Shown in pieces: positions 8,473 through 16,860 of a stretch of DNA of 51,784 nt (positions are counted from its first letter, which is position 1; the number at the start of each line of letters is the position of its first letter). A program made the position numbers and the translations under genes. Under the pieces are notes generated by a model. That model was given only the letters and a program-made list of their open reading frames with translations, did no database searches and was not told the DNA's origin. Source of the DNA: Candidatus Gastranaerophilales bacterium (lineage in GTDB: Bacteria > Cyanobacteriota > Vampirovibrionia > Gastranaerophilales > Gastranaerophilaceae); the NCBI GenBank assembly GCA_944326455.1, contig CALVEA010000015.1, positions 1-51,784 on the forward strand. The letters are read 5' to 3'.

Positions 8473-9912
8473 GTGGAAAATTTAGTTATAAATAATAATG
8501 AAAACAATATTAATCTTATTAACATTGAAGAAACCTTTAATATAATTAAAGAAACATTAGATAACGTCGGTTTGCCAAGTAGTAAAATTTTTGCAGAGCC
8601 TAAAGAAAGACTACGCGTTTTTAAAAATTTTGATGTTTTTTTAGAGAATATACCTAGTGACAAAATTGGTTCATCATTCTATATATCAAAATTCTTAGCT
8701 GCCGTCTTTGCTGGATTATTTGATGCGGCGCTAAATTATTTATGGGATGAAACAATAAAATCTCTTCGCAATAAAGTGGCGCAATATGATATTGCATATT
8801 TCTATGATGTTGTTCTTAGTGATTCTAATAAACGCAAAGATTTTAAAGATATTTCTGATATTGAAAAATTAAGTGATGGAGATTTGTTATTGGGAGCTTT
8901 GAAAATAGACTTGATTGATGAAGTTTGTTATCAAGAGCTAAAGCATATTTCATATATGCGTAATTGGGCTAGTGCTGCACATCCAAACGAACAAGAATTG
9001 ACAGGTGTCAAATTAGTTAATTATTTGGAAATTTGTGTTAAAAGTATCATTGCTCTTCCAATAGATAGTACAGCTATTGAAATACAGACATTATTACGAA
9101 ATATACGTCAAGATTACTCTTTAGATAGAGAAAGAATACAACACATTGCTTTATCATTTTCCAAATTTAAACCAAGCCAAATTAATGCTTTATGCCAAGG
9201 ATTTTTTGGCATATATACAGATATAAATACTTCACAAATCTCTAGAGATAATATTAATGAATTATTAGAATCTCTTTGGGAATTTACAACAGAAGAAACT
9301 AGAATAAAAATTGGAATGAAATATGGTAATTTGTCAATTAATGGCGAAAATGAAAAATCCCAACTTGCAGATGCATTTTTAAGAAAAGTTGATGGTCTTA
9401 AATATATTCCAGATGATTTAAAATCTGCAAAGTTATTACCGTTATTAGAAGATTTAATTAATGCACATGAAAATGTTAATAACTTTTATACAGAACCATC
9501 AATAGCAAAGGAAATTATTACATTAATTAAATCTACAAAAATTCCTTCTGCTATAGCAACAGATTTTGTAATAAAAATTTTATATGTATATTTGACAAAT
9601 GGTAATGGTGAAGCTTGGAATGCAAATAGCTATTATGAGGAAATGCTCTCAAGTTTATCAGAATCGCAGGCAATTATCGGATTAACATTACTAGACAATA
9701 AAGATATAGCAAGAAAATTATTGCGAGAAAATTGTGTTAGAAAATTTAAATACTTTCTTAACATTATTAGCCCTAAAATAACAAATCCAATAGGAAAAGA
9801 CCTTATTGAAGCACTCAAAAAATTTCCAAATAATCAATATTATAATATACTATTAGATAAAACAATAAAACTTAAATTAGAAAGTTTTAAACGAGCATAT
9901 GCTACTGTATAA
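8473..9912 (+). CDS. HEPN-motif protein, putative defence or toxin gene
   Basis: This 479-residue protein is not recognised as a named family. It contains RNWASAAH at 163-170, which fits the HEPN ribonuclease motif R-(N/H/D)-x4-6-H. The motif sits in a helical stretch (DEVCYQELKHISYMRNWASAAHPNE, parts 149-173) as expected. The C-terminal 300 residues are helical with no clear domain. Start is GTG at 8473, supported by GGAGG seven bases upstream. It is more AT-rich than the core genes and opens the accessory island. An RNase effector is the natural inference, unproven. Confidence 0.65.
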   Translation: MENLVINNNENNINLINIEETFNIIKETLDNVGLPSSKIFAEPKERLRVFKNFDVFLENIPSDKIGSSFYISKFLAAVFAGLFDAALNYLWDETIKSLRNKVAQYDIAYFYDVVLSDSNKRKDFKDISDIEKLSDGDLLLGALKIDLIDEVCYQELKHISYMRNWASAAHPNEQELTGVKLVNYLEICVKSIIALPIDSTAIEIQTLLRNIRQDYSLDRERIQHIALSFSKFKPSQINALCQGFFGIYTDINTSQISRDNINELLESLWEFTTEETRIKIGMKYGNLSINGENEKSQLADAFLRKVDGLKYIPDDLKSAKLLPLLEDLINAHENVNNFYTEPSIAKEIITLIKSTKIPSAIATDFVIKILYVYLTNGNGEAWNANSYYEEMLSSLSESQAIIGLTLLDNKDIARKLLRENCVRKFKYFLNIISPKITNPIGKDLIEALKKFPNNQYYNILLDKTIKLKLESFKRAYATV

Positions 9913-9944
9913 AATATAAACATATATATTTTGGGGGAAATTCG

Positions 9945-10529
9945 TTACTTATTTTCAATAAAAGTAAGCAATAATGAATAACTACCACTATCTGCTTCAC
10001 GTAACGCAGAAATGTATTCCTTTCTTAACTCAGAAATTTCTGTTAAATTACCAGAACCCCAATTTAAAGCCGGTAATCCAAAATGCTTCATTAATAAATC
10101 TGCCATCAATCGAGAAATTCTACCATTGCCATTCGGGAAAGGATGAATTTGGACTAATCGGTGATGAAACCTTATTGCAATCTCCTTTGGAGAAAAAGTC
10201 TGATTATCAATCCAAAATTTAACATCATCTAATAAAATTCTTAATTTTGGTTGTATTTCATATGGAGCAACACCAATATTCCTTTCACTTGTTCTAAAGG
10301 AACCTGCCCATTTCCATATATTACCAAACATCTTTTTGTGCAAGTTTTTTATAAATGTTTCATTTAAAATATCTTTCTTATTTTTTAGAAGCCAAATTTC
10401 AGTATCAGCAATACCTTTTGTTTCTAGCTCATTAAGTTCAGCTCTGGTTGTAATCCACTTTGCTTTTAGTTGTTGCTTCTCTTCTTCAGTAAGAGGAGTT
10501 GAATTATCATCAGTTTCAAAAATATTCAT
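9945..10529 (-). CDS. Fic-domain protein, mobile mystery protein B family
   Basis: This 194-residue protein carries the Fic core HPFPNGNGR followed by RLMADLL, and upstream TTRAELNELE and FRTSERNIGVAPYEIQP, which identify the mobile mystery B family. Fic enzymes usually transfer AMP or another phosphate-linked group to target hydroxyls. Here the residue that is Asp/Glu in AMP-transferring members (HxFx[D/E]GN) is Asn, which could alter metal binding or activity. It sits 15 bp after the Xre-type partner gene, with a GGGGG ribosome site, so the two act as a likely toxin-antitoxin-like pair. It is convergent with the HEPN gene. Confidence 0.88.
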   Translation of the reverse strand: MNIFETDDNSTPLTEEEKQQLKAKWITTRAELNELETKGIADTEIWLLKNKKDILNETFIKNLHKKMFGNIWKWAGSFRTSERNIGVAPYEIQPKLRILLDDVKFWIDNQTFSPKEIAIRFHHRLVQIHPFPNGNGRISRLMADLLMKHFGLPALNWGSGNLTEISELRKEYISALREADSGSYSLLLTFIENK

Positions 10530-10544
10530 AGTTAATTTACCCCC

Positions 10545-10991
10545 TTACTCATCTTCGTCCCAAATTCTTGCAATGTTACCATCTAACAATTCTTCAATTA
10601 TATCTTTTAATAGGTCATCAGTTTTTACTAATTGATTTTCTAATTCCATATTTTTATTAACTTTGTCTAATATTTTTTGAGCTTTCTTTTTTGCTTGATT
10701 ATAAATAATATCATCAATATGTTCTCTTGGAATAAATGCATAAGTAAAGTCGCAGTTTAACACGTCTGCGATTCTTTCCATAGTAGAAATTTTTACATTT
10801 CTCTCATTTTTTTCCATTGCAACAATTCTTGGCTGGGAAATTTCAAGTCTTTTGGCTAATTGTGTTGTTGTCATACCAAGAAATTCACGAATAGTTTTTA
10901 ACCAGCCTTGTTGAGGCCTAGAAATAATAGCTTTTTTTAAAGCTTCAAACTTCTTTTGATAAGAGCGTCTTAAGATTTTTTTATTATTCAT
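10545..10991 (-). CDS. Xre-family regulator, mobile mystery protein A
   Basis: This 148-residue protein has a helix-turn-helix at about 38-92: TIREFLGMTTTQLAKRLEISQPRIVAMEKNER. The preceding RPQQGWLKTIREFLGM and following LNCDFTYAFIPRE are diagnostic of the mobile mystery A family, which always travels with the Fic partner encoded just downstream. It presumably represses the pair and may neutralise the Fic protein. A consensus promoter with an overlapping palindrome lies directly upstream. Confidence 0.88.
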   Translation of the reverse strand: MNNKKILRRSYQKKFEALKKAIISRPQQGWLKTIREFLGMTTTQLAKRLEISQPRIVAMEKNERNVKISTMERIADVLNCDFTYAFIPREHIDDIIYNQAKKKAQKILDKVNKNMELENQLVKTDDLLKDIIEELLDGNIARIWDEDE

Positions 10992-11000
10992 ATATTACCT

Positions 11001-11051
11001 ATATATTATAATCTCTTGTTTTTATTATAATATATTTGTTATAATTGTCAA
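11001..11051 (-). promoter_or_regulatory. promoter and operator of the Fic/Xre pair
   Basis: On the minus strand TTGACA (11051-11046) and TATAAT (11029-11024) are both perfect consensus with a 16-bp spacer. A perfect 12-bp inverted repeat, ATATATTATAAT (11001-11012) and ATTATAATATAT (11024-11035), covers the -10 box. This fits autorepression by the Xre protein. Confidence 0.75.
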
Positions 11052-11099
11052 TACTATTTATAATATATAAGTTATATTTGCATTATTTTTATGTAACAC

Positions 11100-11149
11100 A
11101 AAAAAGCATCTTACGGTAAACTGATGCTAACAAGCATCAGTTTACCGTA
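11100..11149 (-). terminator. strong hairpin terminator
   Basis: A perfect 17-bp inverted repeat (11112-11128 and 11133-11149) with a 4-base loop is followed, on the minus strand, by GATGCTTTTTTGTG. It would stop transcripts from the transposase operon before the Fic/Xre promoter. Confidence 0.7.
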
Positions 11150-11177
11150 TAAAGCCAATTAAAATCAAGTTTTTAAA

Positions 11178-11957
11178 TTATTTGTTACAAAACCTCAAAT
11201 CGTCGAGCTTATAATCCTCTAATCCCATTTCTTGTTTTATTTTATAAAAATCTTTTCTGATTTTGCGCTTAAGAGATTTTTTCTGCTGTTCATTGCCTGT
11301 TAAAATGGTGTTCAAAGGCTGTTTTAATGTAATCATTTTTTGAACAATTGGAACAAGATAAGGATACTTTCTTTTTGTTATCTTAAAAAGTAGCGCAAGT
11401 TGCTCAGGTGTTAAAACCGGCTTTTCTCTTTTGGGTATTTTTGCGATTCTTTTTACTTCAAAAATACAAGTTTTTTCAATATAACCTTCGTTTTGAAAAT
11501 ATTTTATTATCTGATTTAAGAGTGCCAAAATATTTTTAATTCTTGGCTCTGAAACTTTATTTTCTTGTAAATATCTTTTAAAACTTTGTGCGTCCTTAAT
11601 CATTATATTTTTAAGTAAATCGACCTTAAAATATGGAATTATTTTTGAATAGATAAATGTTTTATATGCTTGAAAAGATTGCTCTGTAAGTGTTTGTTGT
11701 TTTAAATCTAAAAACATTTCACAAGCTTGAACAACTGTGATATCAGAGTTTTTGCATTCAATATTTTTATCAACAATTTTGAATTTTTCTTCCGTTTTTA
11801 CTAATTCTACGTATTCAAATTTATTTCCGCTAAGCTTTATATTTTCAGACTCTTGCAAAAATCCTCTAGCAACATCGGAATCAATTTCACAGAACATAGT
11901 AATATCTTCGAGAGTGAATGTTTTTAATCTTTTTGCGACTTTAAGAATTTTATCCAC
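11178..11957 (-). CDS. integrase-like protein with core-binding domain only
   Basis: This 259-residue protein resembles the SAM-like, DNA-binding half of tyrosine recombinases: ITVVQACEMFLDLK followed by FKRYLQENKVSEPRIKNILALLNQIIKYF. An N-terminal winged-helix-like part (1-55) precedes it. The C-terminal 90 residues lack the catalytic R...HxxR...Y set, so it cannot itself be an integrase. Its start overlaps the ATPase gene by 8 bases, so it belongs to the transposon operon. A role in end or target DNA binding is inferred. Confidence 0.6.
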   Translation of the reverse strand: MDKILKVAKRLKTFTLEDITMFCEIDSDVARGFLQESENIKLSGNKFEYVELVKTEEKFKIVDKNIECKNSDITVVQACEMFLDLKQQTLTEQSFQAYKTFIYSKIIPYFKVDLLKNIMIKDAQSFKRYLQENKVSEPRIKNILALLNQIIKYFQNEGYIEKTCIFEVKRIAKIPKREKPVLTPEQLALLFKITKRKYPYLVPIVQKMITLKQPLNTILTGNEQQKKSLKRKIRKDFYKIKQEMGLEDYKLDDLRFCNK

Positions 11958-12636
11958 AAAGCACCTCCTTTGCTATATTTTCATCAATCTGAGTAAATCC
12001 ATTTGCTTGTGCTACTTTTTCTAAAACATCGATACTATTCACGATTTGTCTGAAACTTTTTGTCTTGTTATGAATCAGATATATTACCTCTTTTGTAATT
12101 TCGACTTCTGAAATTTCTTCTACGATTTGTTTAATATCCACGTATTCAAACTCAGTAAAATTATAGATTTCAGAGATTCTATCAAATAGATGTGTATGTT
12201 TTTTGAGTTTATGCTTTGCAAGTTGCATTCCAACCAAAACTATCGGCACGCCTGTTTCGTCGTGCAAATCTCTTAAAGTTTCAATCGTTCTGAAATCAGC
12301 AAGCAAGTAATCAATTTCATCAACGATAACCATCTGTGGATTTATTTTTAAAGCGTTAACGCATTGTCTAAAAATATCAGCAGTATAAAATCTTGGAATT
12401 TCATCAAGCTCTTTTGCAATTTCTTCCAACATCCACTTTGGACTCATAGAATTTGTCGCCCTAACATATATTGCATCATATTGAATCGATAGATAAAGCG
12501 CCGTTTTTGTTTTTCCGAGTCCAGCATTTCCATATACAAGACCAATCTTAGAAATATTATCAGGCTTGTTTTTTAAGTTATGTATTAAATTGATAAATCC
12601 TTTGACATTTTTCGTTTTAACAAATATCGGTTTCAT
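11950..12636 (-). CDS. transposition AAA ATPase, MuB/TniB type
   Basis: This 228-residue ATPase has Walker A GNAGLGKT (36-43), Walker B MVIVDEIDYL (102-111), a sensor-like IVLVGMQ and an arginine-rich LFDRISE. This is the pattern of MuB and TniB/IstB-like proteins that bind target DNA and activate the transposase. It lacks the N-terminal HTH of phage MuB. The start overlaps the transposase end by 20 bases, showing tight coupling. Confidence 0.88.
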   Translation of the reverse strand: MKPIFVKTKNVKGFINLIHNLKNKPDNISKIGLVYGNAGLGKTKTALYLSIQYDAIYVRATNSMSPKWMLEEIAKELDEIPRFYTADIFRQCVNALKINPQMVIVDEIDYLLADFRTIETLRDLHDETGVPIVLVGMQLAKHKLKKHTHLFDRISEIYNFTEFEYVDIKQIVEEISEVEITKEVIYLIHNKTKSFRQIVNSIDVLEKVAQANGFTQIDENIAKEVLCG

Positions 12637-14584
12637 ATTCTTCGAACTCCTTTGTTTCTTTGTAATTAGTTAGCCAAACCCTATCGTCATTACAAGTGCA
12701 ACCATATTTCATTAAGTATTCATATCGATCTCGACTTGTCTTGAATAATGGCTTGACAGCAGGATTATATTTTTCAGACTTTTCTTTTTTGACTTCTATT
12801 TTTGGGGGTAAATATATCTCTTCAGCCTCATCTATCTCACACTTCAAAATCTCTAAATCCTCAATATTCAAAAACTCCTTACAAGCTTTTATTGTCCTAT
12901 TTTTAAGTTGTTTTTGTTTCTGAATCTTTTGCTTATAATCTTCAACATCCTTAATTTCGCCCGTATAATGTGCAAGAGGATGAGTGAGCGTTATTCTATC
13001 AGCTTTACATAAAAACTTGCCACTGGTTGTATAAACATTGATATAGTTTAAATCGAATAAACTATACTTTATTATCACCTTTTGTCTCAAGCCATAAAGT
13101 GTGTCGTTGTAATAATCAGCTTTCAAAAACCTTATTCCCTGACTTGTAATGGTTTTGATTTCTTGAGCCATCATCAAATCATCTAACTCTCTAGGGTTTA
13201 TTTCTTGTCTCTCAATACTATCTACCATTTCTTTAATACTTCTTGTTTTATCATTCGGACAAGGTAAAGAAATTTTATACTCAAGCCAACTGTTTATCAT
13301 CTGAATTGTTTGTTGGATAGTCGGAACAAATTCTTGATGGATTTCACTATGGAACTTTTCATTTCTTCTTAGTCTAGCAGGTTTATTTTCTATACTGGTT
13401 CCGATGTAGCTTGGTAGTAGCTTTTCAAAACTTTCCTGCATTTCTAAAAAGAATCGCTCAATAACTTTTGCTCTGGCATTATATGGATTAGCAAAAACTG
13501 TTGATATACCAAGTTTTTCATAAATTCCTTTTAATCCAACTTCATTGAAGTCAGCGCTACCCATAAAGTATTTACCCTTGAAAGCCTTGCCATTATCAAG
13601 ATAAACAAACTTTGGGATTTTGCCTAAATTCAAAATCGCATTTCTTAAAGCCGATGCTATATTTTGCGTATTTTCTTCAAGCATTATTTCGTAGCCAACC
13701 AATGCTGTTGATTTCCAATCTAAAAAGCCAATCAATGTTGCTCTACAAGGTTTGCCTGTGAAAGGATTTATTACTTGGAAGTTTAATCGTTTTCCGTCAG
13801 CTACAAGAACTTCGCCGACTTCAATCTTAGAAAGATATCTTTTAATATGTGGGATAACCTCTTCTTTTAAAGTTTTTTCGCCATCACGCAAAAGTGTCCA
13901 TTTATCAAAATAATTCGCCTTATACCAATTTGCAAACTTTCTAAACGTAGGCGGAGCAGGTATATATTCAGCCCCCTGAGTTTTAAGAACATATTGAGTT
14001 AAAGAAATGGCTTTCCCGATGCTGAATTTATTCGGATGTAAAAGCAGTTTCAAAAATATTTGTTTTTCGTATTCCGTAAGGCAAGTTCTTGAATAATCTT
14101 CATAATGATAATTTGGAATTAAAAGCTCGTAATTATTACTATTGCCTAAAACACGTTTCCATCTTTGAAGCGTACCAATTGATACTTTACCAAGTTTTGC
14201 ATAAATTTCAGGATACAAAACTTGCGCATTGTATGCGCTCAAAAAATCAGTATCAAATTGTGTTTTATTTTGTTGATTTTTACGCTGATTTTTCCAAAGA
14301 TTTAATAAATCCAATCTTGCAAGCGCAATTGTTTTAGCCTTATCTGGCTTATGAAAATCGAGTGGTGCAGGAAGCTGTTTTTCAGTACAACTTGGGACAA
14401 ATTTTGAATAATATTTTTCCTGCAATTCTGGCTCAATACTTGATAAGAAAATCTCAAAACTCCTTCCACCCTTTACTGTTATTTCACGAGTTTGGTATTT
14501 ACCCCTTGAAAGCCTAATAGCACGAGTACTAACACCTTTGAGTTCTGCTAATTCTTTGATTGTAATGTATTTTTCTTCGTTCAT
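12617..14584 (-). CDS. Mu-type DDE transposase
   Basis: This 655-residue transposase begins with a MerR/MuA-like DNA-binding domain (TIKELAELKGVSTRAIR, 8-24). A second DNA-binding region follows. The RNase H-fold core has catalytic residues Asp263 (VADGKRLNF), Asp330 (VYLDNGKAF) and Glu376 (KVIERFFLE), and a MuA-type beta-barrel domain comes after. It cuts and joins transposon ends with help from the ATPase encoded downstream. All catalytic residues are intact, so the element may be active. A divergent Xre gene lies across a 139-bp regulatory gap, as for Mu repressor and A. Confidence 0.92.
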   Translation of the reverse strand: MNEEKYITIKELAELKGVSTRAIRLSRGKYQTREITVKGGRSFEIFLSSIEPELQEKYYSKFVPSCTEKQLPAPLDFHKPDKAKTIALARLDLLNLWKNQRKNQQNKTQFDTDFLSAYNAQVLYPEIYAKLGKVSIGTLQRWKRVLGNSNNYELLIPNYHYEDYSRTCLTEYEKQIFLKLLLHPNKFSIGKAISLTQYVLKTQGAEYIPAPPTFRKFANWYKANYFDKWTLLRDGEKTLKEEVIPHIKRYLSKIEVGEVLVADGKRLNFQVINPFTGKPCRATLIGFLDWKSTALVGYEIMLEENTQNIASALRNAILNLGKIPKFVYLDNGKAFKGKYFMGSADFNEVGLKGIYEKLGISTVFANPYNARAKVIERFFLEMQESFEKLLPSYIGTSIENKPARLRRNEKFHSEIHQEFVPTIQQTIQMINSWLEYKISLPCPNDKTRSIKEMVDSIERQEINPRELDDLMMAQEIKTITSQGIRFLKADYYNDTLYGLRQKVIIKYSLFDLNYINVYTTSGKFLCKADRITLTHPLAHYTGEIKDVEDYKQKIQKQKQLKNRTIKACKEFLNIEDLEILKCEIDEAEEIYLPPKIEVKKEKSEKYNPAVKPLFKTSRDRYEYLMKYGCTCNDDRVWLTNYKETKEFEEYETDIC

Positions 14585-14723
14585 AACACTAACATCTATT
14601 ACTCTGAAGTTGGAAGAATGGAAGTATTTCCGACTTAATTCGTATCATTCAGACACACTTGCTTTCCATAGAAAGAGAGTTAAAATGTGTGTGACAAAAT
14701 ATTTATCCCCAAGGAGTAAGTTA
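14585..14723. promoter_or_regulatory. divergent control region of the Mu-like element
   Basis: It contains a palindrome AAGTTGGAA (14605-14613) / TTCCGACTT (14628-14636) with one mismatch, probably a repressor site. A plus-strand promoter TTGCTT (14659-14664), 16-bp spacer, TAAAAT (14681-14686) would serve the Xre gene, which has AAGGAG before its ATG. Confidence 0.5.
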
Positions 14724-14999
14724 ATGAAGAAAGAATTAAAGAAACAAATCCAACAACTTGAACAAAAGATGGCAAAGAGTCCGAATAATATGAATAACGG
14801 TGGTAGTCATTTTCTATATCATCGTGAGCAGATGATAAGATTTAAACTTATGCAAGCTGGTATCAGCCAGAAAAAACTTGCAAAACATTTAAACCTAACT
14901 GAAAGCTATATCTCAAAACTCATAACAGGCGAACGCTATAACCAAGATTTCGAAATTTTCTTAAGAAAATTTCTACAGTTTGATTATTGTTTTATTTAA
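14724..14999 (+). CDS. Xre-family repressor of the Mu-like element
   Basis: This 91-residue protein has an N-terminal basic coiled segment (MKKELKKQIQQLEQKM) and a helix-turn-helix RFKLMQAGISQKKLAKHLNLT followed by ESYISKLITG. Divergent placement to the transposase is the layout of the Mu c repressor. The start at 14724 is fixed by AAGGAG eight bases upstream. A longer frame reading back into the transposase gene is ignored. The stop codon touches the putative right transposon end. Confidence 0.8.
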   Translation: MKKELKKQIQQLEQKMAKSPNNMNNGGSHFLYHREQMIRFKLMQAGISQKKLAKHLNLTESYISKLITGERYNQDFEIFLRKFLQFDYCFI

Positions 15000-15038
15000 A
15001 TTGGCTTTTAAATATACAAACTTTTTAAGCTTAAAATA

Positions 15039-15068
15039 TTGACAAAAACACAATTGTAGTGGGATAAT
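15039..15068 (+). promoter_or_regulatory. promoter of the sce7726-sce7725-RES operon
   Basis: TTGACA (15039-15044) and GATAAT (15063-15068) are separated by 18 bp. The start codon at 15087 leaves only about a dozen leader bases, and no Shine-Dalgarno is visible. Confidence 0.6.
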
Positions 15069-15086
15069 AAATAATAATTTATAAAA

Positions 15087-15938
15087 ATGACAAGTTCAAA
15101 TTTAATATTAAATAGAGTTTTCTCTAAAAATACTTTAAAAGCGTTACTTGATGGTGATAAAAATGCGGGTAATGCATATTATGCTGTAATCAAAAGATAT
15201 TTAATATCATCGTTAAATAAAAAAAATAAAGATTTAATTAGTGAAATCTACAAAACATTAAAACATACTTATCGTAACGAATATTATTATAAAAATACCT
15301 TACTAAATAATTTGTTATTTAAATTTCACAATCCATTAAAAACTACTGCTTTGACAGAGATTCCCGTTTCTAAATCTATTGCAGACTTTATTTTGTTAAA
15401 CGGAAAAGCTACTGTCTATGAAATTAAAACTGAATTAGATACTTTTGATAGATTGAATTCTCAATTAATTAATTACTATAAAGCATTTGATAATGTATGT
15501 GTTGTTGTCCCTGAAATAAAACTAGAGACAATTAAAAATAAATTAAAGAATCATAATGTTGGAATATATTACATATCAAAACGTGGTGCATTAAAAAAAT
15601 ATAGAGAACCTATTTCATATATTGCTGAATTAGATTATGATACAATCTTTAAAATTTTACGGAAATATGAATATGAAAATATTATCTCAAAATATTATGT
15701 ACTACCAGATGTTTCACAATTTAAATACTATCAAGCTTGTAAAGAACTCTTTAAAACAATTCCATTAGATAAGGTGTATAGTGATTTTAAAGTGCAATTA
15801 AAACAACGAACTAAAATAAATTTAGAATTAATACAAAATGTTCCGAAAGAAATAAAAAGTGTAGTATATTTTTCTAAATTAAAAGAAACTGAGTATAAAA
15901 CCCTAGAGACCTTTTTAGAAAGAAAGTTTGGAGGTTAA
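15087..15938 (+). CDS. sce7726 family protein, PD-(D/E)xK nuclease-like
   Basis: This 283-residue protein matches the sce7726 family, usually encoded next to sce7725. The segment TEIPVSKSIADFILLNGKAT, YEIKTELDTFDRL and SQLINYYKAFDNV contains Glu91, Asp100, Glu112-x-Lys114 and Gln126-xxx-Tyr130. That is the layout of RecB/Cas4-like PD-(D/E)xK nucleases. DNA cleavage is thus likely, although the family is not characterised as far as I know. The operon promoter and weak translation start lie just upstream, next to the Mu-like element. The following gene begins 4 bp after the stop. Confidence 0.82.
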   Translation: MTSSNLILNRVFSKNTLKALLDGDKNAGNAYYAVIKRYLISSLNKKNKDLISEIYKTLKHTYRNEYYYKNTLLNNLLFKFHNPLKTTALTEIPVSKSIADFILLNGKATVYEIKTELDTFDRLNSQLINYYKAFDNVCVVVPEIKLETIKNKLKNHNVGIYYISKRGALKKYREPISYIAELDYDTIFKILRKYEYENIISKYYVLPDVSQFKYYQACKELFKTIPLDKVYSDFKVQLKQRTKINLELIQNVPKEIKSVVYFSKLKETEYKTLETFLERKFGG

Positions 15939-15942
15939 ATAT

Positions 15943-16857
15943 ATGTACTTCCCATATTTAAGAGGACGCCAATTTGAACTAATAGCATTAAGAGAATTAA
16001 TTGAAAATAATCTAATTGGAAATCATATATATCCTGTTATTGAACCTGTTAAATTATCTAGTACTTTGACAAAAACTTTAAATGTTTTCAAAGAAAATAA
16101 TAGAAATTTGGCTATTATCATGAACCCATGCGTTGGGAATCTTGATTTCAAAAAACTTAATGATTCAGAAGATAAAGTTTGTAAAACAATGAATGAAATC
16201 ATTAATATTTCTAATATAAAAAAAGGCTTTCACCTTAGTAAATTTATTCCAGAATATACTGATAATATTCAAAACATTGTCTTAATTGTTAAAAATCGTG
16301 ACACTATAAAATCATATAATGAAATCTATTCAAGAGAGATAGAACCTGAGTTTACATTAATGCTAGATGAAGCTAGAAGAATTATTCGAAATAGACATCG
16401 AGTTCTTTTAAATGATAATTTCAATAAACAAGAAAAAAATGCAAACTATGAAAACACTGATGAGTTTTATACAAATGATCATTTATACTATAAAGATGAT
16501 GGTTACGTTGGTTTTTCAGATTTTTCTATTGTTGGTGATGAATATTCAGAGTCAGGTTTTGCACCATATGCAGTAGCGATACATATTGTTTATTTTGATG
16601 AAAATAACGATTTAAGAGTGAGACATTTTGTATCAGATACCAATGATGATTATACAGATACAACTGGAAAATTCTATGAAGCATTAGAAAAATTAATTGC
16701 TTGGAATCAAGAAATGAAATTAGATACATATGCTATGAGAACGTTTCAAAAGCTATATGACGAGGAATCATATCCAGGTTTAGGAACTGTAAAAAAACTC
16801 TCTATTATGCATCATATAGAGCTTGTAAGCAAATTTCTTGATGAACAGGATCACTAG
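15943..16857 (+). CDS. sce7725 family protein
   Basis: This 304-residue protein begins MYFPYLRGRQFELIALREL and continues with IYPVIEPVK. That opening is typical of the sce7725/beta family. Function is unknown. It contains conserved-looking acidic segments (FYTNDHLYYKDDGYVGFSDFSIVGDEYSESG, residues about 171-201) that may form an active or binding site. The start at 15943 is fixed by GGAGG; an upstream in-frame TTG overlaps the ribosome site. It sits between the nuclease-like and RES genes, with 4- and 3-bp gaps, so all three are translated from one message. Confidence 0.8.
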   Translation: MYFPYLRGRQFELIALRELIENNLIGNHIYPVIEPVKLSSTLTKTLNVFKENNRNLAIIMNPCVGNLDFKKLNDSEDKVCKTMNEIINISNIKKGFHLSKFIPEYTDNIQNIVLIVKNRDTIKSYNEIYSREIEPEFTLMLDEARRIIRNRHRVLLNDNFNKQEKNANYENTDEFYTNDHLYYKDDGYVGFSDFSIVGDEYSESGFAPYAVAIHIVYFDENNDLRVRHFVSDTNDDYTDTTGKFYEALEKLIAWNQEMKLDTYAMRTFQKLYDEESYPGLGTVKKLSIMHHIELVSKFLDEQDH

Positions 16858-16860
16858 TAC

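Larger units (their letters stand above)
11147..15017. mobile_element. compact Mu-like transposon (about 3.9 kb)
   Basis: Four genes (Xre regulator, DDE transposase, AAA ATPase, integrase-like protein) lie between two inverted segments. At the left GTATA (11147-11151) is followed by AAAGCCAATT (11151-11160). At the right AATTGGCTTT (14999-15008) is followed by TATAC (15013-15017), the inverted equivalent with a 4-bp insertion. The ends lie within about 20 bp of the outermost stop codons. The genes are firm. The exact ends are tentative and I could not establish a target-site duplication. Confidence 0.6.

Noticed and set aside
11112..11149. 17-bp inverted repeat as a transposon end
   Set aside because: It is a single compact hairpin followed by T-residues on the minus strand, which fits a terminator; no second copy lies at the right end.
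14538..14723. Longer Xre gene starting at 14538
   Set aside because: The extension is antisense to the transposase start and ignores the AAGGAG before 14724.
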